Shown here: positions 20,909 to 30,284 of the stretch, piece after piece
Layout: every line of letters starts with the position of its first letter
Numbering within the stretch: position 1 is the stretch's first letter
Source of the DNA: Rhynchopus euleeides
Taxonomy: Eukaryota; Euglenozoa; Diplonemea; Diplonemida; Diplonemidae
Direction of reading: 5' to 3'
DNA length: 64,000 nt
Assembly: GCA_963210315.1 (NCBI GenBank)
Contig: OY723238.1
Span: forward strand, 2,480,001 to 2,544,000
Program-made: the position numbers and the translations under genes
The notes under the pieces: model-generated
Database searches by the model: none
The model's input: only the letters and a program-made list of their open reading frames with translations
Told to the model about the DNA's origin: nothing

Positions 20909-22258
20909 GTGATGGAGAAGGCGGCGCGACGGGACGACAAGAAGGGGGCGGTGGCTGTCTTCGACGTGCCGAAAACCGACCCCTGCGTTCGGAGGATCAT
21001 TGTCGACGGTCGGCCCGTAAACTCACGCCTCCCAGCGCCACCGAAGTTTCGCCTCACGACACCGCAGGAACTCGCCGGAGCGCTCGCAGCGACTGGGGCC
21101 GTGGCGGCGCAGGTCATCGACTTGAAGGGGTACTTCCACCAGTTCCCGATGGGGGACGAGGTGTCCAATTTTTTCTGTGTGCGAAGCGGGCAGACGTGGT
21201 ACAGATGGCGCCGACTCCCAATGGGTTTCTCATATGCCCCCTTCATCGCACAATCCACCTCGGAGGTGTTCCTGGGGGGTCTCCTCGACCGCGGAGCGAC
21301 GGTGTACCTCGACGACATCCTGGTGTGGGGTGCGTGTGAGGTGGAGGTGCGGGCCCGGGCTGCATACATCCGGGACAGGATGGCGTGTGCGAATGGGGAG
21401 GTGAACGAGCGGAAGAGCATGCAGACCCCTGCGGGGCTGGTGCGCTACATCGGGCTGGAGTGGGATGTGCCGAACGCGAGCTACCGCATCCCACAGGACT
21501 GGCGAGCTGAGGCCCAGACGCGGGTCGAAGCCTGTCTGGGCGCACGGGCGCTCCCTCTGCACCGGTGGTGGGGTATGCTCGGCCTCCTATTCCGGGTGGC
21601 ACACGTGCACGGGCTGCGGTTGTGCTACCTCTGCGGGTCGCTGCAGTTCATGCGGGCGTGGGCGAGAAGGGTGACCAGCGGGGACGCCACGTGGGACACG
21701 GAGTGCGGCTACCCCGAGGGGGCGCGACAGGAGGCACAGGGGATGATACTGCGTTTCCTCGGTTCGGAGGAGTGGCTGCCCCCGCCGGTGCCGCCCCCGC
21801 GGCGTTTCTCGGTCGCGATATGGTCGGACGCTTCGACGACGGGGTGGGGCTACGTGTCCACGGAGGCAGGTGACGGGGCGTCACGCGCGAGGTGGGGCCA
21901 ATGGGCGGCACCGCAGGAGTCTGCGGAGATGTTCCACCTGGAGTTGTGGGCAGCTCGACGGGCGGTCACGGATGCCATCCACCGTGGCCACAGGACTGTG
22001 ATCCTGTTCGTCGACAACGACGCCGTCCGGCTGGTGCTGGGAAAAGGGCACGCCAGGACGCGTTGGGGGAACAGCATGCTGCGCGAGGTGACTGATGCGC
22101 TCGACCAGAGCGGCACGCAGCTGGAGGTCCGCTGGATCACCACAGAGGTGATGCCGGCCGACGGGTGGTCCCGCAAGCAGTCGGCAGGAGCCGCGGAGGT
22201 GCCGCTCTGCTCGCTTGGGGTGCGCGCGGAGGGCGATCGCATCGTGGAAGCCGCTTGA
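20909..22258 (+). CDS. YR element 2, reverse transcriptase and RNase H
   Basis: The RT domain shows VIDLKGYFHQFPM, RRLPMGFSYAPF and the YLDD active-site box. The RNase H domain follows with AIWSDASTTGWG, MFHLELWAARRAV, ILFVDNDAVR and the closing PADGWSRK. There is no protease and no DDE integrase. Another open stretch lies between the recombinase and this frame and probably belongs to the same polyprotein region. Confidence 0.82.
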   Translation: MMEKAARRDDKKGAVAVFDVPKTDPCVRRIIVDGRPVNSRLPAPPKFRLTTPQELAGALAATGAVAAQVIDLKGYFHQFPMGDEVSNFFCVRSGQTWYRWRRLPMGFSYAPFIAQSTSEVFLGGLLDRGATVYLDDILVWGACEVEVRARAAYIRDRMACANGEVNERKSMQTPAGLVRYIGLEWDVPNASYRIPQDWRAEAQTRVEACLGARALPLHRWWGMLGLLFRVAHVHGLRLCYLCGSLQFMRAWARRVTSGDATWDTECGYPEGARQEAQGMILRFLGSEEWLPPPVPPPRRFSVAIWSDASTTGWGYVSTEAGDGASRARWGQWAAPQESAEMFHLELWAARRAVTDAIHRGHRTVILFVDNDAVRLVLGKGHARTRWGNSMLREVTDALDQSGTQLEVRWITTEVMPADGWSRKQSAGAAEVPLCSLGVRAEGDRIVEAA

Positions 22259-22304
22259 AGGCGGTGTGTGTGATTCTTTCTTTTTTGCCAGGGAAGTCGC
22301 GAGG

Positions 22305-22788
22305 GGTGTTTTGCTCCCTGCCTTCGCCCCTCCGTACGTCAGCTTTTGCACTGAACGGTGCCTAATGCAACGGAAAAGCGGTGGCTGAGTTACCCCCATC
22401 TCCCACGAGACGCGTTTTTGATATTGATGTTTTGTGTCTTATGTCCGACCGAAGACTCCCATTCAGTAAACTTGTTTAAGCACCTTCGGTGCGACTAGGG
22501 AGTCAAGGGAGGACTAGAGAAGACGACTTCCCTGTGCGTATTTGTTTTTCTACCACTTGCAACAACAGTTTTCTTGCAAGGTTGGAAGGGGGGCGAACGG
22601 AACAAACACCACCCTTCATCAGGCCAACGAGTGGTGTTTTGCTCCCTGCCTTCGCCCCTCCGTACGTCAGCTTTTGCACTGAACGGTGCCTAATGCAACG
22701 GAAAAGCGGTGGCTGAGTTACCCCCATCTCCCACGAGACGCGTTTTTGATATTGATGTTTTGTGTCTTATGTCCGACCGAAGACTCCC
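22305..22788 (+). repeat. YR element 2, B1-A2-B2 terminal block
   Basis: B1 is 22305-22460, A2 is 22461-22672 and B2 is 22633-22788. B1 and B2 are 156 bp and identical by eye. B2 begins inside A2, so the two repeats share 40 bp (GGTGTTTTGCTCCCTGCC onward). The host WD40 coding sequence resumes at 22789. Confidence 0.88.
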
Positions 22789-23850
22789 GCCGAAGGACAC
22801 ATCACTGTGTTTGACACCACGACTGCTGGTGTGGCGGCGGACCTCACACATAGGGACCGCAGAATATACTCCACAGCGTTCTCAGTCTGTGGGACGTGGC
22901 TGGCAACGTGCTCAGAGGACTGCACCATCTGCGTGTGGCTGACAACAACGTGGGAACAGGTGTGGTGTCTGGAGGAGCACAGCACAGAGGTGTGGAGTGC
23001 AGGGTGGACACACTGTGGACGTCTCGTGTCGGGTGACCAATATGGGAAGGTGTGTGTGTGGGACTTGGAGGGCACACCAAGTGCCACAGTGCTGGAGGGG
23101 CACGCCGGCCATGTTTATGGGATTGCAGTGTCAACTGCGAGGATCTTCACCGGGTCAAGGGACAACACCATCCGTGTGCATGACATCAGCACCCTCACCC
23201 ACACCGACACCCTGTCTGACCACACGGCTGGTGTGTACCACATCGCCCTGACGAACGACGAGCAGCACCTGGTGTCGTGCTCTGGTGACAACTCTCTGAA
23301 GGTGTGGTGCACAACCACCCTCACCTGCATCCGTTCTGTCTCCCTCTCTGCTATCCCGATCCAGCTTGCCGTGTCACAGCCAGGTGATGTTGTGGCAATG
23401 TCCTTTCTTAGTCGCACCAACAAGTTGTTTCACCTCAGCACCTTGGAGTGCTTGGGACAAGTGGAGTCAGCGGATGAAGGTGTTGCACTCAGCCCGTGTG
23501 GGAGGTGGGTCTTCACATCAAGCAACTCTTCTGTGAATGTGTGTGCTGTGTGTGACGTTCCGAGTGAGGGCAGCACTTAGGCAACCTCTTCTGCTTGTGT
23601 GCTTGCGGTGCACTGCCTTGCTCGTTGCCTCCCAGCACAGCACCTCCTGACCCTGCTGGTTGGAGGCAGCGTGCACTGCATCTGAGGTGCGACTGCTCAG
23701 GATGACACAGTGCTTCCAGAAAGCCTCTGCCCCACCCTCCCAAGCCCCTCCCACCACACCTCCCCTTGTCCTGTGTCGTATCCCACATCTGTGTTCGCTG
23801 GCTGCTCGGTCGTGCTCTGCTCGGTGTCCACTCCACCCCTTCTGGGCCTG

Positions 23851-24912
23851 ATGTCACTTCTGCCTCACACATCAACAACCCCTCCCAGGCGGCCTTCGCT
23901 GCGCAGCCGGGGCGGCGCTGCGCAAGTTGCGGTGATGCGCGTCGGTCGGGCGCTGACTGTGGGTCTGGTATGAATTGGCACAACCATTCTGTATTGATCT
24001 TCCTGTATCCTACTCTGCAAGTGTTCAACTGTGTTTTACCCGCTGACAGGATGGTGGCTGGTGTGCACCAACGGAGTACCGGGCTGAGGATCGGTTTCTC
24101 ACTGCTGCACTCTCTTCCACTCGAGTTCCTGAGTGGGGCAACTTGGGGTGGTTCCTGGTTCCTGCAAGCAGCTCTATTGGTTGCACGCCCTGCACCCCTC
24201 CCCACAGATCGGCCTGACAGGCGGACTCAGCGTATGGCAGGCCAACAGGTTCTTTTGGAAGCGCAACCTGATTGAGTATCGGACGGCCGTTGCCGTGTCT
24301 GATGGCACCACAACACCTCCGATGCAGCTTCCTGCAGACATCGTCAAGGTGAGGCTGCGTGGGTTGATGCAGAACGACGAGTTTATCCTGGTCGGGCCGC
24401 GTCCCCCGATCGAGACACAGTCCGGAGAGCTCCACGGTGCGGTGTATTCGGTGTTTGTGCCATTCCTGACGCAGAATGGCGAGTTCATTTGGGTGAACCG
24501 GGGCCAGGTGCCAGCCAGCGAAGAGCGTAACGTGTCAACCCTGTTGAAGCAATGGCCTGACGTCGTCGACATCACAGGCATGGTGCGTGAGGTCGCGCGA
24601 ATCGGGAAAGGCAAGCAGAGGGTGAATTCCGACGCGTCGCATACCTATATGAAGGCAGACGTCGATGTTTTCTGGGATCATTACACCGCGCGGAACGAGG
24701 TTGCAGACGGGGTGAAGCTGATGCCTTATATGGTGGACCTCGTCAAGTTTCCTTCCGATGGGCCTGCTGATGCCGTATTCCCGATGCCGCGAACATCTGA
24801 GGATTATCTCAAAAATCAGATCACGCCATTCACCCACCTGTCGTACTGCGCCACATGGACTGGTTCCTTCTTCTACGGCTTGCATTATCTGTTCACATCA
24901 AAGTCTGTCTGA
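23851..24912 (+). CDS. SURF1: SURF1-like cytochrome c oxidase assembly protein
   Basis: There are two exons, 23851-23967 and 24208-24912 (donor GTATGA, acceptor CCACAG, phase 0), giving 273 residues. SURF1 proteins sit in the mitochondrial inner membrane and help assemble haem a into subunit 1 of cytochrome c oxidase. The first exon encodes an Arg/Ser/Thr-rich, acid-free presequence (MSLLPHTSTTPPRRPSLRSR), a likely mitochondrial target signal, then the start of the first membrane helix. Exon 2 has SVWQANRFFWKRNLIEYR, the family's WQ-x-R-x3-K-x2-LI motif, then VNRGQVP, and ends with NQITPFTHLSYCATW and a second membrane helix. It lies 270 bp after the WD40 copy 3 stop. Confidence 0.88.
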
Positions 24913-25746
24913 AGACCCGCCGGCCAGCAGAGAACTTGCTTGAAGACCTGATGCAACTATGGTCATGCGGGTGTTAGGAACAAGGGCCAGTAGGAGCAGT
25001 TTTGTCCGGCCAGGCTTACCAATCCATCCACTTCCTGTGTTCTGACTCATCTCCACGTGGTGTGTCACGAGTGTCAACGCTTCATCGCAGGTCATGCTTC
25101 AGCTCCCACTGGTCTACCCTTGATCTATCCCCAGCTCCCCGATGATGGCTGCCCGCGTTGCCCCGCAGACGCAAAACCGAGGTGCCCTCGTCCCCCACCC
25201 TGCCCGGCACACCCCCACTGGAAACGGTGCCGCTGCGATCACACCCGGGCGTCTCCCTCAAGAGGGACCAGCGTTACAGCTGGGGGGGGGGGGGGGGCAG
25301 AACAGGGTTGGGTAAGGAAGCACAACTGTGCTGGGGTACTGCAAAACTTCCCACCCCACCCCACCGCATCCCCCCCGCTCACACACTCACACACACATCA
25401 CTGCAGCGATCAACCCCCCCCCCCCCCTCCCTTCTCTCTCCCTCGCTCGCGGGTACACCAGGGGCCGCCGGGGGGGGGGGGGGGGGGGGGTCACATTTCT
25501 TTCCTCCCCCACCCCTCCTCCCCCGTCGCCAAGCGGTGATCACGAGCGCACCTAAAGCGCTCTTTGTCGCCCGTGGTTCTTCTTCCCCCGTCTCCACCTC
25601 GACCCCCTCCCCTTTTCTCTAGAACCCACCCACCCACCCCGCCCTGACCACCCTCTCCCGCAAATCAACCCTCTTTTGGTGTTCCGGGTCAGGAGGGAAG
25701 GAGGGGCGGGGTGTGTGTGTGTGTGTAGTGATAGTGGTTTTAAGTG
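24913..25746. other. Intergenic region with G/C homopolymers
   Basis: No convincing gene. It holds G runs at about 25270-25287 and 25470-25490, several C runs and a (TG)n tract at about 25712-25728. The stretch just left of the DNA transposon at 25747 may be the 3' tail of the minus-strand LINE, because that transposon appears to sit in the LINE's 3' end and the minus strand here reads CTTAAAACC followed by an ACAC tail. Confidence 0.5.
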
Positions 25747-25975
25747 CACGGTGGACTCCAGCGGGGGTAGGGTAACCCTTTTCGGGAGTCTCAACTAGGG
25801 GGAGTCCAACTCCCGCTAGCGGGAGTCTGACTCCCCCTAGCGGGAGTCTTTTCACCTATTTTCACTCATTTTTCCCATGATACCTATGCAATGTGGCACT
25901 CGTCACTGAAGTACAGCCACACCAAACGAAACGGACGTTTCCACCCATCCCAGCTCGCAGACCTGATTCACAAAA

Positions 25976-26356
25976 ATGGGGAAGACGACAACGAAGCCGG
26001 CAGCGAAGCCGGCGGCAAAGTCGATTAAGAAGAAGAAGAGCGCAGAGAGTCCCGAGGCTGCGGAGGCGACGAACATTGTGCATGATTTTTGCACGGCCTT
26101 CCCTGTTAAAAAAGGGGGCAGTGTGCTGACACTGGGATCCATTAGAAGGCTCCTAGCAACGGTGTTGAGCAAGGAGCTCCACCAGCACAGCACCCAGGTG
26201 GCCAACGCAATCATCGCCATGTCTTCCCTGACATGGATAAGTTCGCTGTCAGGGAAGTCGCAACGATGCGGAAGGAGGGCGCTCTCCGTCATATACAAGG
26301 TGGAGGCGAAGTATGGCAAGGTGCAGGATACAAACGTGTCGTCGGGGGCAGCCTGA
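25976..26356 (+). CDS. Hypothetical basic protein inside DNA transposon copy 1
   Basis: The 126-residue frame has a histone-tail-like N-terminus rich in Lys, Ala and Pro (MGKTTTKPAAKPAAKSIKKK) and then a possibly helical middle (residues 45-85). It lies between the outer and the internal left termini of the transposon, as if captured cargo. The same frame is unchanged in copy 2. I do not recognise a family; a DNA-binding role is suggested only by composition. It could be a fragment of a longer spliced gene. Confidence 0.4.
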   Translation: MGKTTTKPAAKPAAKSIKKKKSAESPEAAEATNIVHDFCTAFPVKKGGSVLTLGSIRRLLATVLSKELHQHSTQVANAIIAMSSLTWISSLSGKSQRCGRRALSVIYKVEAKYGKVQDTNVSSGAA

Positions 26357-26505
26357 AGCCGCGAATGATCGCGACACGGGCGAACGGCTTGGCACCGTGG
26401 GTCTGGATAGATGCTGGAGTTCGGCCGGGTGAAACCGGAAGTCGCAGCAAAATTTGCCCCCCCAGATTTCTTCCTCAAACCCACCCGTGGGCTGATCCGG
26501 CCTTG

Positions 26506-26602
26506 CACGGTGGACTCCAGCGGGGGTAGGGTACCACTACCGGGTTTAACCCTTTTCGGGAGTCTCAACTAGGGGGAGTCCAACTCCCGCTAGCGGGAGT
26601 AT
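26506..26602 (+). repeat. Internal copy of the transposon's left terminus
   Basis: CACGGTGGACTCCAGCGG and about 80 further bases repeat the outer left end at 25747, with a roughly 20-bp insertion. The segment 25747-26505 is therefore bounded by two left termini, and 26506-30284 could have been an older, shorter element. The same arrangement occurs in copy 2 at 55345. Confidence 0.8.
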
Positions 26603-26621
26603 AGATCAGCAGTGGGCAACA

Positions 26622-26882
26622 ATGAGGCGATGCGGGGGGCGAGGGCACCGATGCTCACTGTGCGACATCCCAGAAGAACGCTGGTATCAACAGGTGCATC
26701 GATACCCGCACCTGACTCTCTCTGAGATGAAAGAGGCTGGCTACCCCTCCCTCTTGGCAGGTGTGCTTCCCAATGCCCGCTACGTCACCCCAGCACTCCA
26801 TGACTGCAAGGGGCTCGCCATGCGGCTGATCAGGGTACTGGATGACAGGGGTGGAGCTTGGGGGTTTTTTCGGGTCAGCTGA
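26622..26882 (+). CDS. Hypothetical frame, possible transposase fragment
   Basis: The 86-residue frame has a CGGRGHRCSLC cysteine cluster near the start and LHDCKGLAMRLIRVL later, which resembles the short D/LH-x2-KG-x3-LI-x2-L helix found in several DDE transposases. That resemblance is weak. CAG/GT pairs inside suggest it could be exonic. It is preserved in copy 2 (55461-55721). Confidence 0.3.
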   Translation: MRRCGGRGHRCSLCDIPEERWYQQVHRYPHLTLSEMKEAGYPSLLAGVLPNARYVTPALHDCKGLAMRLIRVLDDRGGAWGFFRVS

Positions 26883-27375
26883 CCTGATTTTCTGCAGGCC
26901 CTCACAAAAAATCAGGTCAGGGGTAAAAAGAAAAAAAAATATAGATTTTCGGGAAACCGGAAAAGTTGGCTCCTCGCCTTGGGGCCTCAAGGTGACCAGG
27001 AGGCGTTTCGTGAGCAAAGTGACCCCAGCGACATGAGCACAGGCCTCAAACAGTCACAATAGAGGACAAATGAAGCTGCCCAACCCGTACCGTGCAACAG
27101 ACGTTTACTACCGTGGCCTCCGGTGGCTGGGGGGCTCCGCCCCCCAGACCCCCCTGTGGCATGTGCCTGTCTTGTACCCAAGCCCTTTACATCAGGGAAT
27201 CTCAGTATCCTCAGGAGGACGCAGCCAACTCACACAGAATCCGTACGCCCGCAAGTCACAGATGTTCACTACCGTGGCCTCCGGCGGCTGGGAGCTCCGC
27301 CTCCCAGACCCCCCCTACGGCATGTGTTTGTCTTGTAACCAAGTCCTTGCGCGTCCGGGGCTGCATATCGGTTCC

Positions 27376-29386
27376 GGTACCTCGCGGGAGGCTGGGCCCG
27401 AGCACTGATCTCTGAGACGAACCGGGGGGGAACCCATAAGAAAAAATTGGCTGACCCGATCTGACCCGATCCAGCCCGCAACCCCATATTTCAAGCTCCA
27501 CCCCTGCTGGATGAGACAACAAAAAAATATTCGACAAGACCTGTACAAACCTTGCACTGAATGTGTCGCAGCATGGGACAGGTGCTCAGTTCCGGAAGGT
27601 CGTGCTTGCCTGTCACAGGACACACCTACAAGGGCTTGTTCCGCTACCTCTTTGTCTCCCTTGCAGACCTCATGCATTTCCGGTATGCAGACATCCCCTG
27701 GCGCTTCTGGGGATGCAAGGATGAGTCAGCCCGGATTCCCTTCTTGCGTGCTCGGATCTCAGGGCATATATTTCACTGGTTGATGGAGCATGCCGAAAAG
27801 GGATCAACGCGCAATGCCTACGTACACAGTCTCCATCATTGGTGAACCTTTGCACTGGGAGTGTACTGTTTGCGTGCGATATGATACGCACGCTGCAAAG
27901 AGAATGCGCGAGAGAGAGTGAGAGAGTGAGAGAGATAGCGAGCGAGCCATCGGTTCACCAAAGTGGGTCGCAAAAGAAAGAAGGAATGGGAATCAAAACC
28001 TTTCGGTGTCACGCAACGGCGAAAATCTGAACTTATTTGCAAAAGGCATGGATTTTTCTTCTTCTTTTGAAGATGTTCTTTTTTTCTGGCCGTATGCCTC
28101 TGGCAGCCACCTGCTGAGAGATGCTGCTGTTCCAAGCTCCGCCCTGGGTACCTCGCGGGAGGCTGGGCCCGAGCACTGATCTCTGAGACGAACCGGGGGG
28201 GAACCCATAAGAAAAAATTGGCTGACCCGATCTGACCCGATCCAGCCCGCAACCCCATATTTCAAGCTCCACCCCTGCTGGATGAGACAACAAAAAAATA
28301 TTCGACAAGACCTGTACAAACCTTGCACTGAATGTGTCGCAGCATGGGACAGGTGCTCAGTTCCGGAAGGTCGTGCTTGCCTGTCACAGGACACACCTAC
28401 AAGGGCTTGTTCCGCTACCTCTTTGTCTCCCTTGCAGACCTCATGCATTTCCGGTATGCAGACATCCCCTGGCGCTTCTGGGGATGCAAGGATGAGTCAG
28501 CCCGGATTCCCTTCTTGCGTGCTCGGATCTCAGGGCATATATTTCACTGGTTGATGGAGCATGCCGAAAAGGGATCAACGCGCAATGCCTACGTACACAG
28601 TCTCCATCATTGGTGAACCTTTGCACTGGGAGTGTACTGTTTGCGTGCGATATGATACGCACGCTGCAAAGAGAATGCGCGAGAGAGAGTGAGAGAGTGA
28701 GAGAGATAGCGAGCGAGCCATCGGTTCACCAAAGTGGGTCGCAAAAGAAAGAAGGAATGGGAATCAAAACCTTTCGGTGTCACGCAACGGCGAAAATCTG
28801 AACTTATTTGCAAAAGGCATGGATTTTTCTTCTTCTTTTGAAGATGTTCTTTTTTTCTGGCCGTATGCCTCTGGCAGCCACCTGCTGAGAGATGCTGCTG
28901 TTCCAAGCTCCGCCCTGGGTACCTCGCGGGAGGCTGGGCCCGAGCACTGATCTCTGAGACGAACCGGGGGGGAACCCATAAGAAAAAATTGGCTGACCCG
29001 ATCTGACCCGATCCAGCCCGCAACCCCATATTTCAAGCTCCACCCCTGCTGGATGAGACAACAAAAAAATATTCGACAAGACCTGTACAAACCTTGCACT
29101 GAATGTGTCGCAGCATGGGACAGGTGCTCAGTTCCGGAAGGTCGTGCTTGCCTGTCACAGGACACACCTACAAGGGCTTGTTCCGCTACCTCTTTGTCTC
29201 CCTTGCAGACCTCATGCATTTCCGGTATGCAGACATCCCCTGGCGCTTCTGGGGATGCAAGGATGAGTCTGCCCGGATTCCCTTCTTGCGTGCTCGGATC
29301 TCAGGGCATATATTTCACTGGTTGATGGAGCATGCCGAAAAGGGATCAACGCGCAATGCCTACGTACACAGTCTCCATCATTGGTG
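27376..29386 (+). repeat. 771-bp tandem array inside DNA transposon copy 1
   Basis: The unit starts GGTACCTCGCGGGAGGCTGG at 27376, 28147 and 28918: two full 771-bp units and a third partial one that runs on into unique sequence at about 29387. The units are almost identical. Each contains the start of the 288-residue frame, a CTTTGTCTCCCTTGCAG acceptor-like site and a (GAGA)n stretch. Copy 2 has one full unit plus the partial one. Confidence 0.92.
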
Positions 29387-29969
29387 GGCTCCAGAAGATG
29401 CAGTGCCTCTGCAGAACAACGACGAATTTGAAGAAGCAGAGAACGGACATCGCAAGAAAGATGCCGTTACAATCGCCAGCTCCGCAACTTACGAGAGAGA
29501 TCTTGCGATGGCAGAAGAGAAGCGGCGCGCATCGGGCATGCCTTGGAAGGTTGCGCACCTGTCGCAGGACGGGATCCTCGGGTATAGAGAAGTCATCCTG
29601 TGTCCGTGTCTGCACACCCGACACGCTCATAGATTGGCTGTGTATGTTCTTTGCACACAGTTGACACAGCTGCAGAAGGGGTTTGTGCACTGCAACACAC
29701 AGGACTTCGTTGAACCCATCAGCGCGCCCTACTTCCTGTTCCGGTTCCCCGAAGGACACCGCAAATTATCGCTCTGCTTGTGCAAAATGCCAATCCCGCT
29801 GGGGGCGACTTTCACACCATTCGTGTCATCCGAGGCGACTTTGAGCACGCTTGACCAACGCGCACAGCAGGAGGGGGATGACAGTTCTGACGAAGAAGAT
29901 GAGGCCTGCAGGATGGCTTGTCTTGCCCAAGGTGTAACACAACTACGACAGGCGATGGCCGCACTTTGA
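29103..29969 (+). CDS. Hypothetical 288-residue protein inside DNA transposon copy 1
   Basis: This frame spans the last partial tandem unit and the unique sequence after it. If the acceptor-like CCCTTGCAG at 29208 is used, the protein part starts at DLMHFRYADIPWRFWG. It is rich in His, Cys and Trp, and its C-terminus has an acidic DDSSDEEDEA stretch. I recognise no domain; it may be the 3' exon of a transposase or a captured host exon. The same frame is complete in copy 2 (57171-58037). Confidence 0.4.
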   Translation: MCRSMGQVLSSGRSCLPVTGHTYKGLFRYLFVSLADLMHFRYADIPWRFWGCKDESARIPFLRARISGHIFHWLMEHAEKGSTRNAYVHSLHHWWAPEDAVPLQNNDEFEEAENGHRKKDAVTIASSATYERDLAMAEEKRRASGMPWKVAHLSQDGILGYREVILCPCLHTRHAHRLAVYVLCTQLTQLQKGFVHCNTQDFVEPISAPYFLFRFPEGHRKLSLCLCKMPIPLGATFTPFVSSEATLSTLDQRAQQEGDDSSDEEDEACRMACLAQGVTQLRQAMAAL

Positions 29970-30284
29970 CACCTCAAATTCTAACCGCTCACCTCCGCAG
30001 GTGTAGCCGCTACCAGGAGGATAGGTAGGTAGTCCAGAGTCCGGGGAAACTGACAGAAGCAAAACAAGCCCCTCCCCATCCCTCTTCCACCATGATTTTA
30101 CCCCCCACGCCAGTAGACTGTAACTATATCATGGGAAAAATGGATGAAAATAGGTGAAAAGACTCCCGCTAGGGGGAGTCAGACTCCCCCTAGCGGGAGT
30201 ATAGACTCCCGCTAGCGGGAGTCTTTGACACCCGCTCAGACTCCCGCTCCCAGACTCCCGCTAGGGCCGCTGGAGTCCACCGTG

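Larger units (their letters stand above)
17706..22788 (+). mobile_element. YR retrotransposon 2 (DIRS order, Ngaro/PAT-like)
   Basis: The parts are A1 (17706-17917), a gag-like frame, a tyrosine recombinase, a reverse transcriptase plus RNase H, B1 (22305-22460), A2 (22461-22672) and B2 (22633-22788; it overlaps the end of A2 by 40 bp). This is the same split direct-repeat design as element 1 but a different lineage, with little protein similarity. The repeat pairs are identical by eye, so the insertion is recent. It looks nearly whole, perhaps with one break. It sits in the coding sequence of WD40 copy 3 with no duplicated host bases, as expected for recombinase-mediated integration. Confidence 0.9.
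17358..23580 (+). pseudogene. Ubl-WD40 gene copy 3, split by YR retrotransposon 2
   Basis: The 5' part is 17358-17705 (Ubl domain to the start of blade 1, ending CSVGY) and the 3' part is 22789-23580 (from AEGHITVFDTTT to the normal stop). Together the flanks have the length of copy 1 plus one codon (1140 against 1137 bases), and the host reading frame continues exactly across the insertion point. The intact paralogues read CSVGYRSGRITVFD and CSVSYTTGHVTVFD here. The gene was therefore probably intact when the element landed. Unless the whole element is removed from the RNA, no full product can be made. The 3' part keeps the normal C-terminal blades. Confidence 0.9.
25747..30284 (+). mobile_element. 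DNA transposon copy 1 with CACGGTGGACTCC termini
   Basis: This 4538-bp element begins CACGGTGGACTCCAGCGG and ends with the exact inverse CCGCTGGAGTCCACCGTG. A TG on each side (25745-25746, 30285-30286) fits a 2-bp target duplication; copy 2 has TA. Both subterminal regions carry palindromic GACTCCCGCTAGCGGGAGTC-type units. Termini starting CAC with short duplications recall the CACTA/CMC superfamily, but no transposase signature is certain, so this is tentative. The element contains an extra internal left terminus (26506-26602) and a tandem array of a 771-bp unit (27376-29386). Near identity with copy 2 indicates recent movement. Confidence 0.82.

Noticed and set aside
25057-25622. Possible gene between SURF1 and the DNA transposon
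   Set aside because: Only Pro/His-rich frames through C and G runs; no start context, no domain, no splice structure.
26506-30284. Calling the DNA transposon an Helitron or Polinton
   Set aside because: Perfect inverted ends and a 2-bp duplication exclude a Helitron; there is no polymerase, integrase or capsid-type gene for a Polinton.
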